Below, piece after piece: positions 19,941-30,760 of a stretch of DNA of 64,000 nt. The first letter of the stretch is position 1. Each line of letters opens with the position of its first letter. The position numbers and the translations under genes are program-made. The notes under the pieces are model-generated. The model was not told the origin of the DNA. It searched no databases and saw only the letters and a list, made by a program, of their open reading frames with translations. The stretch is from NCBI RefSeq assembly GCF_002250655.1, contig NZ_NOZR01000020.1, positions 1 to 64,000 on the forward strand, written 5' to 3'. The DNA is from Mycolicibacterium sphagni (lineage in GTDB: Bacteria; Actinomycetota; Actinomycetes; Mycobacteriales; Mycobacteriaceae).

Positions 19941-21962
19941 TCACGGATCCACGGTGCCGCGTAGCCGCTGAAGTGCTTGTTTGACGCGTGCGGGGTCGGT
20001 GGTCGCCCAGAACGGAGGTAGCGACGCACGGAGATAGCTGCCGTAACGTGCGGTGGCCATTCGCGAGTCCAGCACGGCGACGACGCCGCGGTCATCCGCG
20101 CGGCGCAGCAGCCGCCCGGCTCCCTGGGCCAGCAGCAGCGCGGCGTGGGCGGCAGCGACCGTCATGAACCCGTTGCCGCCGCGGGCCGCGACCGCCCGCT
20201 GTCGCGCGGTCAGCAGCGGGTCGTCGGGGCGGGGGAACGGGATGCGATCGATGAGCACCAGCGACAGCGACGGGCCCGGCACGTCGACGCCCTGCCACAG
20301 CGACAGGGTGCCGAACAGCGACGTCTCGGGGTCGGCAGCGAAACGTTCGACCAGTGCCGCGGTGCCGTCGTCGCCCTGACAGAGGATCGGGGTGTCGATC
20401 CGTGCGCGCAATGCCTCGGCAGCCGCCTTGGCGGCGCGCATCGACGAGAACAACCCGAGGGTGCGGCCGCCGGCCGCCTCGATCAGGGCGGCGATCTCGT
20501 CGAGTTGTTCCGGGTTGCCGGCGCTGTCCCGGCCCGGCGGCGGCAGGTGTGCGGCGACGTAGAGAATGCCGGCCTTGGCGTGCTCGAAGGGGGAGCCGAC
20601 GTCGAGGCCTTTCCACTTAGGGCCGTCGCCGAGCCCCCACGCGCCCGCCATCGCGTCGAACGATCCGCCCACGGTCAGGGTCGCTGATGTCAAAACTGTT
20701 GTCGCGCTGTCGAACAGCCGGGTTCGCAGCAGCCCGGCCACCGACAGCGGCGCCACCCTGAGGACTGGACGAATCGTGCCTGCACTCGGCCCCCGGTTCG
20801 CTCCGCTCCTGCCCGCCGATCCGTCCTCGTGGTCTAGCCACACCACTTCCGTGCGGTCCGGGATGGCCGGCACGAACGAGTCCAACGCCCGCGACGCCGT
20901 ATCGCCGATCTCGGTCAGCGCGGCGATCGCCTCGCTGCGTGCCGCGGCGGCCTTGGGGTCCTTCGGCGACGGATCGATGTCGCCGCGGGCAGCGGTGGCC
21001 GCATCCCGCAGCGCGGTCAGATACGTGGCCAGCTCGTCGTCGAGGTAATCCAGCCGGCCGGGCTGTGCGTCGTGGATCGCGGAGGAGAACGTCGCCACCG
21101 CCGCTTCCATCCGTTGGGCCAGCTGGGGGCTGACCAGCCGGGCGATCCGCCGGGTGGCCACACCGAGCGGGGTTGGCGTCAGCTCGCCGGTGGCCACCGA
21201 CGTCACCCGGTCCACGAGTTCGTGGGCCTCGTCGACGACGAGGTACTGGTGCTCAGGCAGCACGGACGCGTCGGCGATGGCGTCGATGGCCAGCAGCGCG
21301 TGGTTGGTGACGATGATCTCCGCGCGGCCGGCTTCGCCGCGCGCGCGCTCCGAGAAGCAGTCGGTGCCGTACGGGCAGCGCGCCATGCCGAGGCATTCTC
21401 GCGCTGACACGCTGACCTGTGACCACGACCGGTCTGGCACACCCGGGGTCAGCTCGTCACGGTCGCCGGTCTCGGTGGACGACGCCCACGCCGTCAACCG
21501 GGCGACGTCGCGTCCCAGCGCGGTGGCCGCGACCGGCTCGAACAACTCCTCCTGCGGAGCCTCGGCGTTCTCCTCGCCGCCGCCGTTGTGAATCTTGTTC
21601 AAGCACAGATAGTTTCGGCGCCCTTTTAGCAGGGCAAACTTGGGCCGCCGGGGCAGCACGGCGGCCAGGGCGTCGACCAGCCGCGGGAGGTCGCGGTCGA
21701 CGAGTTGGCGTTGCAGGGCGATCGTCGCGGTGGACACCACGACGGGGGTTTCCTCGGCGACCGCCCGGGCGATCGCCGGGATGAGGTAGGCCAGCGACTT
21801 GCCGGTGCCGGTGCCGGCCTGCACGGCCAGATGTTCGCCGCCCTCGAACGCACGGGCCACCGCCTCGGCCATCTGCACCTGACCCGGCCGTTCCGCGCCG
21901 CCCAAAGCGGCCACCGCCGTCGCCAGCAAGTCGGTCACCGGCGGCAATTCGTCTGAGCTCAC
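19941..21962 (-). CDS. dinG: ATP-dependent DNA helicase, DinG/XPD family
   Basis: A 673-residue superfamily-2 helicase. The Walker A motif is in VQAGTGTGKSLAYLIPA, the DEAH box is VVDEAHEL, and late motifs are FGTLSLWQGVDVPG and GAGRLLRRADDRG. The Fe-S cysteine cluster typical of DinG is present (NYLCLNK ... CLGMARCPYGTDC). GTG 21962 is used because it overlaps the pncB stop (GTGA), giving translational coupling. It probably unwinds R-loops or damaged duplexes. It is equivalent to Rv1329c. Confidence 0.93.
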   Translation of the reverse strand: MSSDELPPVTDLLATAVAALGGAERPGQVQMAEAVARAFEGGEHLAVQAGTGTGKSLAYLIPAIARAVAEETPVVVSTATIALQRQLVDRDLPRLVDALAAVLPRRPKFALLKGRRNYLCLNKIHNGGGEENAEAPQEELFEPVAATALGRDVARLTAWASSTETGDRDELTPGVPDRSWSQVSVSARECLGMARCPYGTDCFSERARGEAGRAEIIVTNHALLAIDAIADASVLPEHQYLVVDEAHELVDRVTSVATGELTPTPLGVATRRIARLVSPQLAQRMEAAVATFSSAIHDAQPGRLDYLDDELATYLTALRDAATAARGDIDPSPKDPKAAAARSEAIAALTEIGDTASRALDSFVPAIPDRTEVVWLDHEDGSAGRSGANRGPSAGTIRPVLRVAPLSVAGLLRTRLFDSATTVLTSATLTVGGSFDAMAGAWGLGDGPKWKGLDVGSPFEHAKAGILYVAAHLPPPGRDSAGNPEQLDEIAALIEAAGGRTLGLFSSMRAAKAAAEALRARIDTPILCQGDDGTAALVERFAADPETSLFGTLSLWQGVDVPGPSLSLVLIDRIPFPRPDDPLLTARQRAVAARGGNGFMTVAAAHAALLLAQGAGRLLRRADDRGVVAVLDSRMATARYGSYLRASLPPFWATTDPARVKQALQRLRGTVDP

Positions 21963-23254
21963 CGCGGTCGCACCGCCACCTGCCGGGTCGGGATCGCCGG
22001 TTCGCCCTGCGACAGCGCCAAGCCCTCCCACGGCAGGCTGCGCAGACCGTCGGCCACCAAGGCGCGGGCTGCGGCCAGGTCGGGTCCGGCGACCGGTTGC
22101 CCGGCGCGCATCAGCGGCACGGTCAGCGGCCGGGCGGGTTCGGTCACCTCGGGGCGTGCGGTCACCGGATAGATCACCTCCTCGGTGACGATGCCCGTCG
22201 CGCGGGACAGCCGCAGCGCGGCTTTACGGCCGCCGTGGGATTCCTTGCGGCTGCTGCGCTTTTCCACCGGTATGCCATCGACCTCGACCAGCTTGTAGAC
22301 CATGCTGGCGGTTGGGGCGCCCGAGCCGGTCGCCACCGATGTGCCGACGCCGTAGGTGTTGACGGGATCGGCCCGTAGCGCCGCGATCGAGAACTCGTCG
22401 AGATCGCCCGATACGACGATCTGGGTGCCGGTCGCGCCCAGCTCGTCGAGCTGAGCCCGAACCCGTCGAGCGAGCACGCCGAGGTCGCCGGAGTCGATGC
22501 GGACCGCGCCGAGTTCGGTCCCGGCGACGGCGATCGCGTTGGCCACGCCGGTCGTCACGTCGTAAGTGTCCACCAGCAGCGTCGTCCCGACGCCCAGCGC
22601 GTCGACCTGGGCGCGGAACGCCGCCTTCTCGTCCGGCCCGTCGGCGCCTGCGTGCACCATCGTGAACGCGTGCGCGCTGGTCCCCATCGCGGGTATGCCG
22701 TAGCGACGGTTGGCTTCGAGGTTCGACGTCCCGGTGAAACCGGCGATGTAGGCCGCGCGGGCCGCCGACACCGCCGCTTGTTCGTGGGTGCGCCGCGAAC
22801 CCATCTCGATCAGTGTCCGGCCGGCAGCCGCGCTGACCATCCGGGCAGCAGCCGAAGCGATCGCGGTGTCGTGATTGAAGATCGACAGTGCCAGCGTCTC
22901 CAGCAATACACATTCGGCGAATGTGCCGGTAACCGACAAAACGGGGGAGCCGGGGAAGTACAGCTCGCCTTCGGCGTAGCCGTCGATATCGCCGGTGAAA
23001 CGGAAGTCGCGAAGGTAGTCCAGCGTGGCGGCGTCGAGGAACGACGCCAGCGATTCCAGCGCCTCGTCGTCGAAGACGAACTCGCCCAAGGCTTCCAGGA
23101 ATCGGCCCGTTCCGGCCACCACGCCGTAGCGGCGGCCGTCGGGCAGTCGACGGGCAAACGCCTCGAAGGTGGTCGTGCGTTCGGCCGAGCCGTCGCGCAG
23201 CGCGGCGGCCAGCATCGTCAGCTCGTATTTGTCCGTCAGCAGGGCGGCGGTCAC
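21959..23254 (-). CDS. pncB: Nicotinate phosphoribosyltransferase
   Basis: A 431-residue enzyme that makes nicotinate mononucleotide from nicotinate, PRPP and ATP for NAD salvage. Family hallmarks are LLTDKYELTMLAAAL at the N-terminus, MGSRRTHEQAAV, VRIDSGDLGVLARRVR and GGRKAALRL. GTG 23254 (TAALLTDKYE) is chosen; the frame is open to 23332, but that would overlap the divergent clpS start. It lies upstream of dinG in the same transcript. It is equivalent to Rv1330c (pncB1). Confidence 0.92.
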   Translation of the reverse strand: MTAALLTDKYELTMLAAALRDGSAERTTTFEAFARRLPDGRRYGVVAGTGRFLEALGEFVFDDEALESLASFLDAATLDYLRDFRFTGDIDGYAEGELYFPGSPVLSVTGTFAECVLLETLALSIFNHDTAIASAAARMVSAAAGRTLIEMGSRRTHEQAAVSAARAAYIAGFTGTSNLEANRRYGIPAMGTSAHAFTMVHAGADGPDEKAAFRAQVDALGVGTTLLVDTYDVTTGVANAIAVAGTELGAVRIDSGDLGVLARRVRAQLDELGATGTQIVVSGDLDEFSIAALRADPVNTYGVGTSVATGSGAPTASMVYKLVEVDGIPVEKRSSRKESHGGRKAALRLSRATGIVTEEVIYPVTARPEVTEPARPLTVPLMRAGQPVAGPDLAAARALVADGLRSLPWEGLALSQGEPAIPTRQVAVRPR

Positions 23255-23320
23255 AGCGCAACCGTATCGGCCGCCCCACGGGCTGGATAGCCAAAGGACC
23301 GGCTCGCTATCCTTGTCCCC

Positions 23321-23626
23321 ATGGGCTCGCAAGCAGCTCCGACCCGACCGGACGCCAGCGGACAGGAACGCACTGATTCACTCGGTGCTCTGGACAACCC
23401 CTGGGTCACGATCGTCTGGGACGACCCCGTCAATCTGATGAACTACGTGACCTACGTGTTCCAGAAGCTCTTCGGCTACAGCGAACCGCACGCAACCAAG
23501 CTCATGCTGCAGGTTCATCAGGAGGGCAAGGCGGTGGTATCGGCAGGTAGCCGGGAGTCCATGGAGGTAGACGTGTCCAAACTGCATGCCGCCGGTTTGT
23601 GGGCGACCATGCAGCAGGACCGCTGA
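23321..23626 (+). CDS. clpS: ATP-dependent Clp protease adaptor ClpS
   Basis: A 101-residue N-end-rule adaptor that hands proteins with bulky N-terminal residues to ClpC/ClpP. The signature [20 protein letters not shown] and [17 protein letters not shown] are present. It opens the long + strand run 23321-30712. It is equivalent to Rv1331. Confidence 0.95.
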   Translation: MGSQAAPTRPDASGQERTDSLGALDNPWVTIVWDDPVNLMNYVTYVFQKLFGYSEPHATKLMLQVHQEGKAVVSAGSRESMEVDVSKLHAAGLWATMQQDR

Positions 23627-23630
23627 GCGC

Positions 23631-24218
23631 GTGCGGAAATGGAAGCGGGTCGACACCGCTGAGGGGCCTCGGTTCCGTTCGGCGTTGGCCCCGCACGAAG
23701 CGGCCTTGCTGAAGAACATGGTTTCCTCGGTGCAGGACATGCTCGACGAGCGGGAAGCCTCGACACCGTCGGATCCGCTGGAGCAGATCACCGGTATCCG
23801 CGCCGGGAACCCGCAGCCGCCCGAGGACACCACGATGCGCCGGCTGCTGCCCGACTTCTTCAAACCGCAGCGTGAACACCCAGCCGGCTCGGCCGCCGCC
23901 GAAAGTCTCAACGGCGCCCTGCGCAGCCTGCACGAGCCCACCATTATCGACGCTAAAAAGGCTGCGGCACAGCGTGTTCTGGACACGGTGCCCGACGGTG
24001 GCGGCCGGTTCGAAATCACCGAGGACGACGCCAACGCCTGGATCTCTGCGATCAATGACGTTCGGCTGGCCCTGGGCGCCATGCTCGAGATCGGACCGGA
24101 GGGTCCCGACCGGCTGCCTGTCGACCACCCGCTGGCCGGGCACCTCGATGTGTACCAGTGGCTGACGGTGCTGCAGGAGTATCTGGTGCTCGGGCTGATG
24201 GGCAAGCCCATCCGATGA
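23631..24218 (+). CDS. DUF2017 domain-containing protein
   Basis: A 195-residue protein, mostly predicted helix, with DTTMRRLLPDFFKP and a C-terminal EDDANAWISAINDVRLALG segment typical of DUF2017. Its function is not known. It sits 4 bases after clpS in all related genomes I recall (Rv1332), so a link to Clp proteolysis is reasonable but unproved. GTG 23631 is chosen because upstream sequence belongs to clpS. Its TGA overlaps the next ATG. Confidence 0.85.
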   Translation: MRKWKRVDTAEGPRFRSALAPHEAALLKNMVSSVQDMLDEREASTPSDPLEQITGIRAGNPQPPEDTTMRRLLPDFFKPQREHPAGSAAAESLNGALRSLHEPTIIDAKKAAAQRVLDTVPDGGGRFEITEDDANAWISAINDVRLALGAMLEIGPEGPDRLPVDHPLAGHLDVYQWLTVLQEYLVLGLMGKPIR

Positions 24219-25249
24219 CGGGTTCGATCACCGATGTCGCGGGCATCCTGGTCGGTCATCACGGGCGCCTCGACGCCGATGCGACCCTCGGCTCGGGCTG
24301 GGCGTGCGGCACCACCGTGATCGTCGCGCCGCCGGGAACGGTGGGAGCGGTCGACGTTCGCGGCGGTGCGCCCGGCAGTCGTGAAACCGACCTGCTCGAC
24401 CCGTCCAACAGCGTCCGGCACGTCGATGCGGTGGTGCTGACCGGGGGCAGTGCGTACGGGCTGGCCGCCGCCGACGGCGTCATGACGTGGCTCGAGCAAC
24501 AGGGCCGCGGCGTGGCGATGGAGGGCGGTGTTGTCCCGATAGTTCCGGCCGCGGTGATTTTTGACCTTCCGGTCGGCGGCTGGGGGTGCAGGCCGACCGC
24601 CGAATTCGGCTACGTGGCGGCTCAGTCCGCGGGTGTCGACGTGGCGGTCGGCACCGTCGGCGCAGGCATCGGTGCGCGCGCCGCCGTGCTCAAGGGTGGT
24701 GTCGGCACCGCGTCGATGACGCTTGACTCCGGGATAACCGTCGGGGCGATCGTCATCGTCAACAGCGCCGGAAACGTCGTCGACCCGGCCACCGGGCTGC
24801 CATGGATGAACCATCTGATCAACGAATTCGGGCTGGTCAATCCGCCCGCTGAGCAGATCGCCGCGCTCACCGCCCTGGACGCCGAATCCGGCCCGCTGAA
24901 CACCACGATCGCGGTGGTCGCGACCGACGCCGCGCTCTCGCCGGCCGCTTGCCGGCGTTTCGCGGTGGCCGCCCAGGACGGTTTGGCGCACACCATCCGG
25001 CCGGCGCACACCCCGCTGGACGGCGACACGGTCTTCGCGTTGGCCACCGGCGCCATCGAGCTCGAACCGGCGCCGGACACCCCGGCGCAGATGCTGCCGG
25101 AGACCAAGCCGCTCGCGAAGCTCGGCGCGGCCGGAGCAGACTGTTTGGCGCGTGCGGTGGTGGTCGCCGTGCTGGCCGCCGAGTCGGCGGCCGGAATACC
25201 GACCTACCGCGACATGTTGCCCGGTGCATTCGACGCATCGGCCCACTGA
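24215..25249 (+). CDS. P1-family N-terminal-nucleophile aminopeptidase (DmpA/OAT fold)
   Basis: A 344-residue hydrolase of the self-cleaving DmpA type. Visible elements are GRLDADATLGSGWACGTTV near the N-terminus, GGSAYGLAAADGVM, and the probable autocleavage region NTTIAVVATDAAL (Asn-Thr at the nucleophile site). Substrate unknown; relatives cleave N-terminal D- or L-residues or make beta-peptides. It overlaps the DUF2017 stop by ATGA. It is equivalent to Rv1333. Confidence 0.88.
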   Translation: MTGSITDVAGILVGHHGRLDADATLGSGWACGTTVIVAPPGTVGAVDVRGGAPGSRETDLLDPSNSVRHVDAVVLTGGSAYGLAAADGVMTWLEQQGRGVAMEGGVVPIVPAAVIFDLPVGGWGCRPTAEFGYVAAQSAGVDVAVGTVGAGIGARAAVLKGGVGTASMTLDSGITVGAIVIVNSAGNVVDPATGLPWMNHLINEFGLVNPPAEQIAALTALDAESGPLNTTIAVVATDAALSPAACRRFAVAAQDGLAHTIRPAHTPLDGDTVFALATGAIELEPAPDTPAQMLPETKPLAKLGAAGADCLARAVVVAVLAAESAAGIPTYRDMLPGAFDASAH

Positions 25250-25275
25250 GCTCGACCACAGGAGGACTCCCCGCC

Positions 25276-25689
25276 GTGTTGGTGATCCGTGCCGACTTGG
25301 TCGACGCCATGGTCGCCCACGCCCGTGCCGACCACCCCGACGAAGCGTGCGGTGTGCTGGCCGGGCCGGAGGGATCCGACCGTCCCGAGCGGCATATCGC
25401 GATGATCAACGCCGAGCGCTCGCCGACGTTCTACCGGTTCGATTCCGGCGAGCACCTCAAGGTGTGGCGGGCCCTGGAAGATCTGGGCGAGGCTCCGGTC
25501 GTCATCTACCACTCGCACACCGCGACCGAGGCCTACCCCAGCCGCACCGACATCTCGTATGCCTCCGAGCCCGATGCGCACTACGTCGTGGTGTCGACCC
25601 GGGATCCCGCCGAGCACGAACTGCGGAGCTATCGGATTCTCGAGGGTGTGGTCACCGAAGAACCTGTCACCATCGTTGAGCAGTACTAG
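25276..25689 (+). CDS. mec: CysO-cysteine peptidase (JAMM metalloprotease)
   Basis: A 137-residue zinc protease that releases cysteine from the C-terminus of the CysO carrier. The JAMM motif is clear: Glu23 (PDEACGVLAG), His79 and His81 (YHSHTATEAYPS), Ser89 and Asp92. GTG 25276 follows AGGAGGA (25260-25266) at normal distance. The frame is open far upstream but inside the peptidase gene. It forms a three-gene module with cysO and cysM. It is equivalent to Rv1334. Confidence 0.95.
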   Translation: MLVIRADLVDAMVAHARADHPDEACGVLAGPEGSDRPERHIAMINAERSPTFYRFDSGEHLKVWRALEDLGEAPVVIYHSHTATEAYPSRTDISYASEPDAHYVVVSTRDPAEHELRSYRILEGVVTEEPVTIVEQY

Positions 25690-25709
25690 AGCAGAAGAAG
25701 GAGCCACCC

Positions 25710-25982
25710 ATGTCTGTTGAGGTGTCGATTCCGACCATCCTGCGCAGCCACACCGGCGGCGAAAAGCGCGTGACCGCCGACGGCGCGACACTAGAGGCCG
25801 TGATCGCCGACCTGGAGGCCAACTACTCCGGGATCTCAGAGCGGTTGGTGGACAACGGAAAGCTGAACCGGTTCGTCAACATCTACGTCAACGACGAGGA
25901 CGTCCGCTTCTCCGGCGGCCTGGCCACCGAGATCGGTGATGGCGACTCGGTCACGATCCTGCCCGCCGTGGCCGGCGGCTGA
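25710..25982 (+). CDS. cysO: Sulfur-carrier protein CysO
   Basis: A 90-residue ubiquitin-fold carrier ending in the diglycine AVAGG needed for thiocarboxylate formation. CysM adds the thiocarboxylate sulfur to O-phosphoserine, and Mec then cuts off cysteine. A strong AGAAGGAG ribosome site precedes the ATG. This PAPS-independent cysteine route is linked to oxidative stress survival in mycobacteria. It is equivalent to Rv1335. Confidence 0.96.
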   Translation: MSVEVSIPTILRSHTGGEKRVTADGATLEAVIADLEANYSGISERLVDNGKLNRFVNIYVNDEDVRFSGGLATEIGDGDSVTILPAVAGG

Positions 25983-26966
<984 letters not shown>

Positions 26967-26985
26967 CAGCGAACGCGGAGGACGG

Positions 26986-27657
26986 ATGAACCAGCCGTTG
27001 GGCTACTCACCGACCCCGCCGCAGCCCAAGAAGCCCGCGGCCTGGAAGGTCGGCGGCGCCACCATCTTGTCGTTCGTCGCTCTGCTCTACCTCATCGAGC
27101 TCATCGACCAGCTGTCCGGTCACTCGCTGGATCGCAACGGCATCCGGCCGTTGGAATCCGACGGCCTGTGGGGCATCATCTTCGCGCCGCTGCTGCATGC
27201 CAGCTGGCAGCACCTGGCCGCCAACACGCTGCCGGCCCTGGTGCTCGGCTTCCTGGTGACGTTGACCGGCATGGCGCGGTTCGTCTGGGCCACCGCGATC
27301 ATCTGGATCGTCGGCGGCTTCGGCACCTGGCTGATCGGGGATGTCGGCGGCTGCCCGCTGCCGACCAACCACATCGGGGCCTCCGGGCTGATCTTCGGCT
27401 GGCTGACCTTCCTGCTGGTGTTCGGCTTCTTCACCCGGCACGTCTGGCAGATCGTGACCGGCCTCGTCGTGCTGCTCGTCTACGGCGGTGTTCTGTGGGG
27501 GGCGGTGCCCGAGCTGAACCGCTGTGGCGGTGTGTCCTGGCAGGGGCACCTGTGTGGGGGGATCGCCGGGGTACTGGCGGCCTATTGGCTGTCCGGCCCG
27601 GAACGCAAAGCCAGGGAACGCAAGAAGACCGGCCAACTTCCCGGCCTCACCTCATGA
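26986..27657 (+). CDS. Rhomboid-family intramembrane serine protease
   Basis: A 223-residue membrane protein with about six helices. The catalytic pair is Ser133 in [10 protein letters not shown] and His188 in [17 protein letters not shown]. The N-terminal ~20 residues are Pro-rich and cytosolic. The ATG at 26986 follows GGAGGA. Its stop overlaps the murI start (ATGA). It is equivalent to Rv1337. Substrate unknown; mycobacterial rhomboids are linked to envelope and biofilm phenotypes. Confidence 0.92.
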   Translation: MNQPLGYSPTPPQPKKPAAWKVGGATILSFVALLYLIELIDQLSGHSLDRNGIRPLESDGLWGIIFAPLLHASWQHLAANTLPALVLGFLVTLTGMARFVWATAIIWIVGGFGTWLIGDVGGCPLPTNHIGASGLIFGWLTFLLVFGFFTRHVWQIVTGLVVLLVYGGVLWGAVPELNRCGGVSWQGHLCGGIAGVLAAYWLSGPERKARERKKTGQLPGLTS

Positions 27658-28475
27658 GCGACCGTTTCGCGCCGGTCGGCATCTTCGACTCCGGCGTGGG
27701 CGGGCTCACGGTGGCCCGGTCGATCATCGACCAGCTGCCCGACGAGGACGTCATCTACGTCGGTGACACCGGCAACGGACCGTACGGCCCGCTGACCATC
27801 CCCGAGGTCCGCGCGCATGCCCTCGCCATCGGCGACGACCTCGTCGAGCGCGGAGTGAAGGCCCTCGTCATCGCCTGTAACACCGCGTCGTCGGCGTGCC
27901 TGCGCGATGCCCGTGAACGGTACGACGTGCCCGTTGTCGAGGTGATCCTGCCGGCGGTGCGACGCGCCGTGGCGACTACCCGGACGGGGCGGATCGGCGT
28001 GATCGGGACGCAGGCGACCGTCGCCTCGGGTGCCTACCAAGATGCGTTCGCCGCGGCCCGCGACGTCGACATCACTGCGGTGGCGTGTCCGCGGTTCGTC
28101 GACTTCGTCGAGCGCGGCGTCACCAGCGGCCGGCAGGTGCTCAATCTGGCCGAGGGCTATCTCGAGCCGCTGCAGCGCGCGCAGGTCGACACCCTGGTTC
28201 TGGGCTGCACGCATTACCCGTTGTTGTCCGGTCTGATTCAGCTGGCCATGGGAGATTCGGTCACCCTGGTATCCAGCGCCGAGGAGACCGCCAAAGACTT
28301 GCTGAAAGTGCTGACCGAGAACGATTTGCTGCGCCCGCACGAGGCTCCGCCGGTGACGCGGGTGTTCGAGGCGACGGGCGATCCGGAGGCTTTCACAGCC
28401 CTGGCGTCTCGCTTCCTGGGGCCGGCGATCACTGGTGTACACCCTGTTCAGCGTCACGTCGGCGCGGCGAAGTGA
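27654..28475 (+). CDS. murI: Glutamate racemase
   Basis: A 273-residue cofactor-independent racemase that supplies D-glutamate for peptidoglycan. The N-terminal [14 protein letters not shown] motif and the two catalytic cysteines (ACNTASSAC and LGCTHYPLL) are intact. It overlaps the rhomboid gene by ATGA. It is equivalent to Rv1338. Confidence 0.97.
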   Translation: MSDRFAPVGIFDSGVGGLTVARSIIDQLPDEDVIYVGDTGNGPYGPLTIPEVRAHALAIGDDLVERGVKALVIACNTASSACLRDARERYDVPVVEVILPAVRRAVATTRTGRIGVIGTQATVASGAYQDAFAAARDVDITAVACPRFVDFVERGVTSGRQVLNLAEGYLEPLQRAQVDTLVLGCTHYPLLSGLIQLAMGDSVTLVSSAEETAKDLLKVLTENDLLRPHEAPPVTRVFEATGDPEAFTALASRFLGPAITGVHPVQRHVGAAK

Positions 28476-28532
28476 TTCTCACATCCAAACCCGTCATGTT
28501 TTCCTCTTGCGGCAATCGGGCATGGCAAGCTA

Positions 28533-29306
28533 GTGGCTGTGCGAATCACCATCCTTGGTTGCTCCGGCAGCGTTGTCGGGCCTGATTCGCCGGCGTCCGG
28601 TTATCTGTTGACGGCACCCGATACGCCGCCGCTCGTTCTCGATTTCGGCGGCGGGGTACTCGGCGCATTGCAGCGCTACGCCGACCCCAACGAGGTCCAC
28701 GTCCTGCTGTCGCATTTGCATGCCGACCACTGTCTGGATCTGCCCGGCTTGTTCGTCTGGCGTCGCTATCATCCGAGCCCGGCTAAAGGCCGCGGAGTCA
28801 TGTACGGGCCCAGTGACACCTGGAGCCGGCTGGCCGCGGCGTCTTCGCCGCTGGGCGGCGAGCTCGATGACTTCTCCGACATCTTCGAAATCCATCACTG
28901 GCAGGACAACCAGCCGGTGCAGTTCGGCGCGCTGCAGGTGCTGCCGCGACTGGTGACGCATCCGACCGAGTCGTTCGGCATGCGGATCACCGACCCGTCG
29001 GGCGCCACCCTGGTCTACAGCGGCGACACGGGTGTTTGCGAGTCGCTCGTCGAACTGGCCAGCGGCGCGGACGTTTTCCTGTGTGAAGCGTCCTGGACCC
29101 ACGCGCCGGACCGCCCGCCGCACCTACATCTGTCCGGCACCGAGGCCGGGCGGATCGCCAAGCGCGCCGGCGTCGGCGAACTGTTGCTGACCCACATCCC
29201 GCCCTGGACCTCACGCGAGGACGTGATCAGCGAGGCCAAGGCGGAGTTCGACGGCCCGGTCCACGCGGTCGTATGCGGAGAGACGATCGACGTCAGTCGG
29301 CACTGA
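28533..29306 (+). CDS. Metallo-beta-lactamase-fold cyclic nucleotide phosphodiesterase (Rv1339-like)
   Basis: A 257-residue MBL-fold hydrolase. The metal motif is LSHLHADHCLDLPGL, with later His in RLVTHPTESFG, Asp in VYSGDTGVCE and His in LLLTHIPPW. Rv1339, at the same position, has been described as an atypical class II cAMP phosphodiesterase affecting drug tolerance. The assignment here is by synteny and motif. GTG 28533 is used; GTG 28539 is an alternative two codons in. Confidence 0.88.
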   Translation: MAVRITILGCSGSVVGPDSPASGYLLTAPDTPPLVLDFGGGVLGALQRYADPNEVHVLLSHLHADHCLDLPGLFVWRRYHPSPAKGRGVMYGPSDTWSRLAAASSPLGGELDDFSDIFEIHHWQDNQPVQFGALQVLPRLVTHPTESFGMRITDPSGATLVYSGDTGVCESLVELASGADVFLCEASWTHAPDRPPHLHLSGTEAGRIAKRAGVGELLLTHIPPWTSREDVISEAKAEFDGPVHAVVCGETIDVSRH

Positions 29307-29324
29307 CTCCGATAGGGTTCATTC

Positions 29325-30104
29325 GTGTCCCGACGACAAGACGGCAGGCTCGACGACGAGCTGCGGCCGGTCACCATCACCCGCGGCTTCACCTCCAACC
29401 CGGCTGGCTCGGTCCTGATCGCCTTCGGCGAGACCCGGGTGATGTGCACAGCCAGCGTCACCGAAGGCGTGCCGCGCTGGCGCAAGGGCTCGGGGCAGGG
29501 CTGGCTCACCGCCGAGTACGCGATGCTGCCCGGATCCACCCATACCCGGTCGGACCGCGAATCGGTGAAGGGCCGCCTCGGCGGGCGCACCCAGGAGATC
29601 AGCCGGCTGGTCGGGCGTTCCCTGCGGGCCTGCATCGATCTGGCCGCACTCGGCGAGAACACCATCGCCATCGACTGCGACGTGCTGCAGGCCGACGGCG
29701 GCACCCGCACCGCCGCGATCACCGGCGCCTACGTGGCGCTGTCCGATGCCGTCACGTATCTGGCGGCGGCCGGCAAGCTGTCCGACCCGCGGCCGCTGTC
29801 GTGTGCGATCGCGGCGGTCAGCGTCGGCGTCGTAGACGGCCGGGTGCGCGTCGACCTTCCCTACGAAGAAGATTCGCGCGCCGAGGTCGATATGAACGTC
29901 GTCGCCACCGACACCGGGACGCTGGTCGAGGTCCAGGGCACCGGGGAAGGGGCGACGTTCCCGCGCTCGACGCTGGACAAGATGCTCGACGCCGCCCTCG
30001 GCGCCTGCGAGACGCTGTTCACCGTGCAGCGCGCAGCGTTGGAGCTGCCCTATCCCGGCGTGCTCCCGGAAGGTGCGCCCTCGAAGAAGGCCTTCGGGTC
30101 CTGA
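29325..30104 (+). CDS. rph: Ribonuclease PH
   Basis: A 259-residue phosphorolytic 3'-5' exoribonuclease that trims tRNA 3' ends. It opens [19 protein letters not shown] and carries the catalytic/phosphate-binding segments [34 protein letters not shown] and [21 protein letters not shown] start at 29325. Its TGA (30102-30104) overlaps the proposed CTG start of rdgB. It is equivalent to Rv1340. Confidence 0.96.
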   Translation: MSRRQDGRLDDELRPVTITRGFTSNPAGSVLIAFGETRVMCTASVTEGVPRWRKGSGQGWLTAEYAMLPGSTHTRSDRESVKGRLGGRTQEISRLVGRSLRACIDLAALGENTIAIDCDVLQADGGTRTAAITGAYVALSDAVTYLAAAGKLSDPRPLSCAIAAVSVGVVDGRVRVDLPYEEDSRAEVDMNVVATDTGTLVEVQGTGEGATFPRSTLDKMLDAALGACETLFTVQRAALELPYPGVLPEGAPSKKAFGS

Positions 30105-30712
30105 CTCGGTTACTCGTCGCCAGCCGCAACGCCAAGAAGCTGGCCGAACTCCGCCGGGTTCTCGACGCCGCAGGCGTGTCCGGGCTGACCCTGGTGTCGC
30201 TCGACGATGTGCCGCCGTTCGAGGAGGCCCCCGAAACCGGCGCCACCTTCGAGGCGAACGCGGTGGCCAAGGCGCGCGACGGTTATGCCGCCACTGGACT
30301 GCCGACCGTCGCCGACGACTCGGGGCTCGCGGTCGCCGCGCTCAACGGGATGCCGGGTGTGCTGTCGGCGCGCTGGGCCGGCGTGCACGGTGACGATGCC
30401 GCTAACAACGCGCTCCTGCTGGCCCAACTCCGGGACGTGCCCGACGAGCGGCGTTCGGCGTCGTTCGTGTCGGCCTGCGCCCTGGTTTACGGGCCCGGCG
30501 ACGCCGACGGAGCCGTCGTGCGCGGCGAGTGGTCCGGCGCGATCGCCCGCGAGCCGCGCGGCGACGGCGGGTTCGGCTACGACCCGCTCTTCGTCCCGCA
30601 CGGGGAGACCCGCAGCGCGGCGCAGCTCAGTCCCGAGGAGAAAGACCGGGCTTCGCATCGCGGCCGCGCGCTGTCCGCGCTGATTCCAGCGCTGCGTGCG
30701 CTGGTCAGCTGA
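30101..30712 (+). CDS. rdgB: dITP/XTP pyrophosphatase (HAM1/RdgB), probable CTG start
   Basis: A 203-residue house-cleaning nucleotidase that removes dITP, XTP and related bases. The N-terminus [17 protein letters not shown] is the canonical SxNxxK/KxxE phosphate site. [25 protein letters not shown] and [10 protein letters not shown] follow. The conserved start lies at 30101, where the codon is CTG. No ATG, GTG or TTG occurs in frame nearby upstream. The CTG overlaps the rph TGA (CTGA), with GAAGAAGG about 10 bases upstream. The frame is open much further upstream, but only inside rph. Confidence 0.9.
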   Translation: MTRLLVASRNAKKLAELRRVLDAAGVSGLTLVSLDDVPPFEEAPETGATFEANAVAKARDGYAATGLPTVADDSGLAVAALNGMPGVLSARWAGVHGDDAANNALLLAQLRDVPDERRSASFVSACALVYGPGDADGAVVRGEWSGAIAREPRGDGGFGYDPLFVPHGETRSAAQLSPEEKDRASHRGRALSALIPALRALVS

Positions 30713-30760
30713 GTATCTGCCGTGTTTTTCTAGCGCATCTAACTGTGTCATGATGCTCGG

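Noticed and set aside
23378-25246. 622-codon minus-strand open frame
   Set aside because: It covers clpS, DUF2017 and the P1 peptidase in antisense, is low-complexity in composition and has no family motif. The sense genes are clear.
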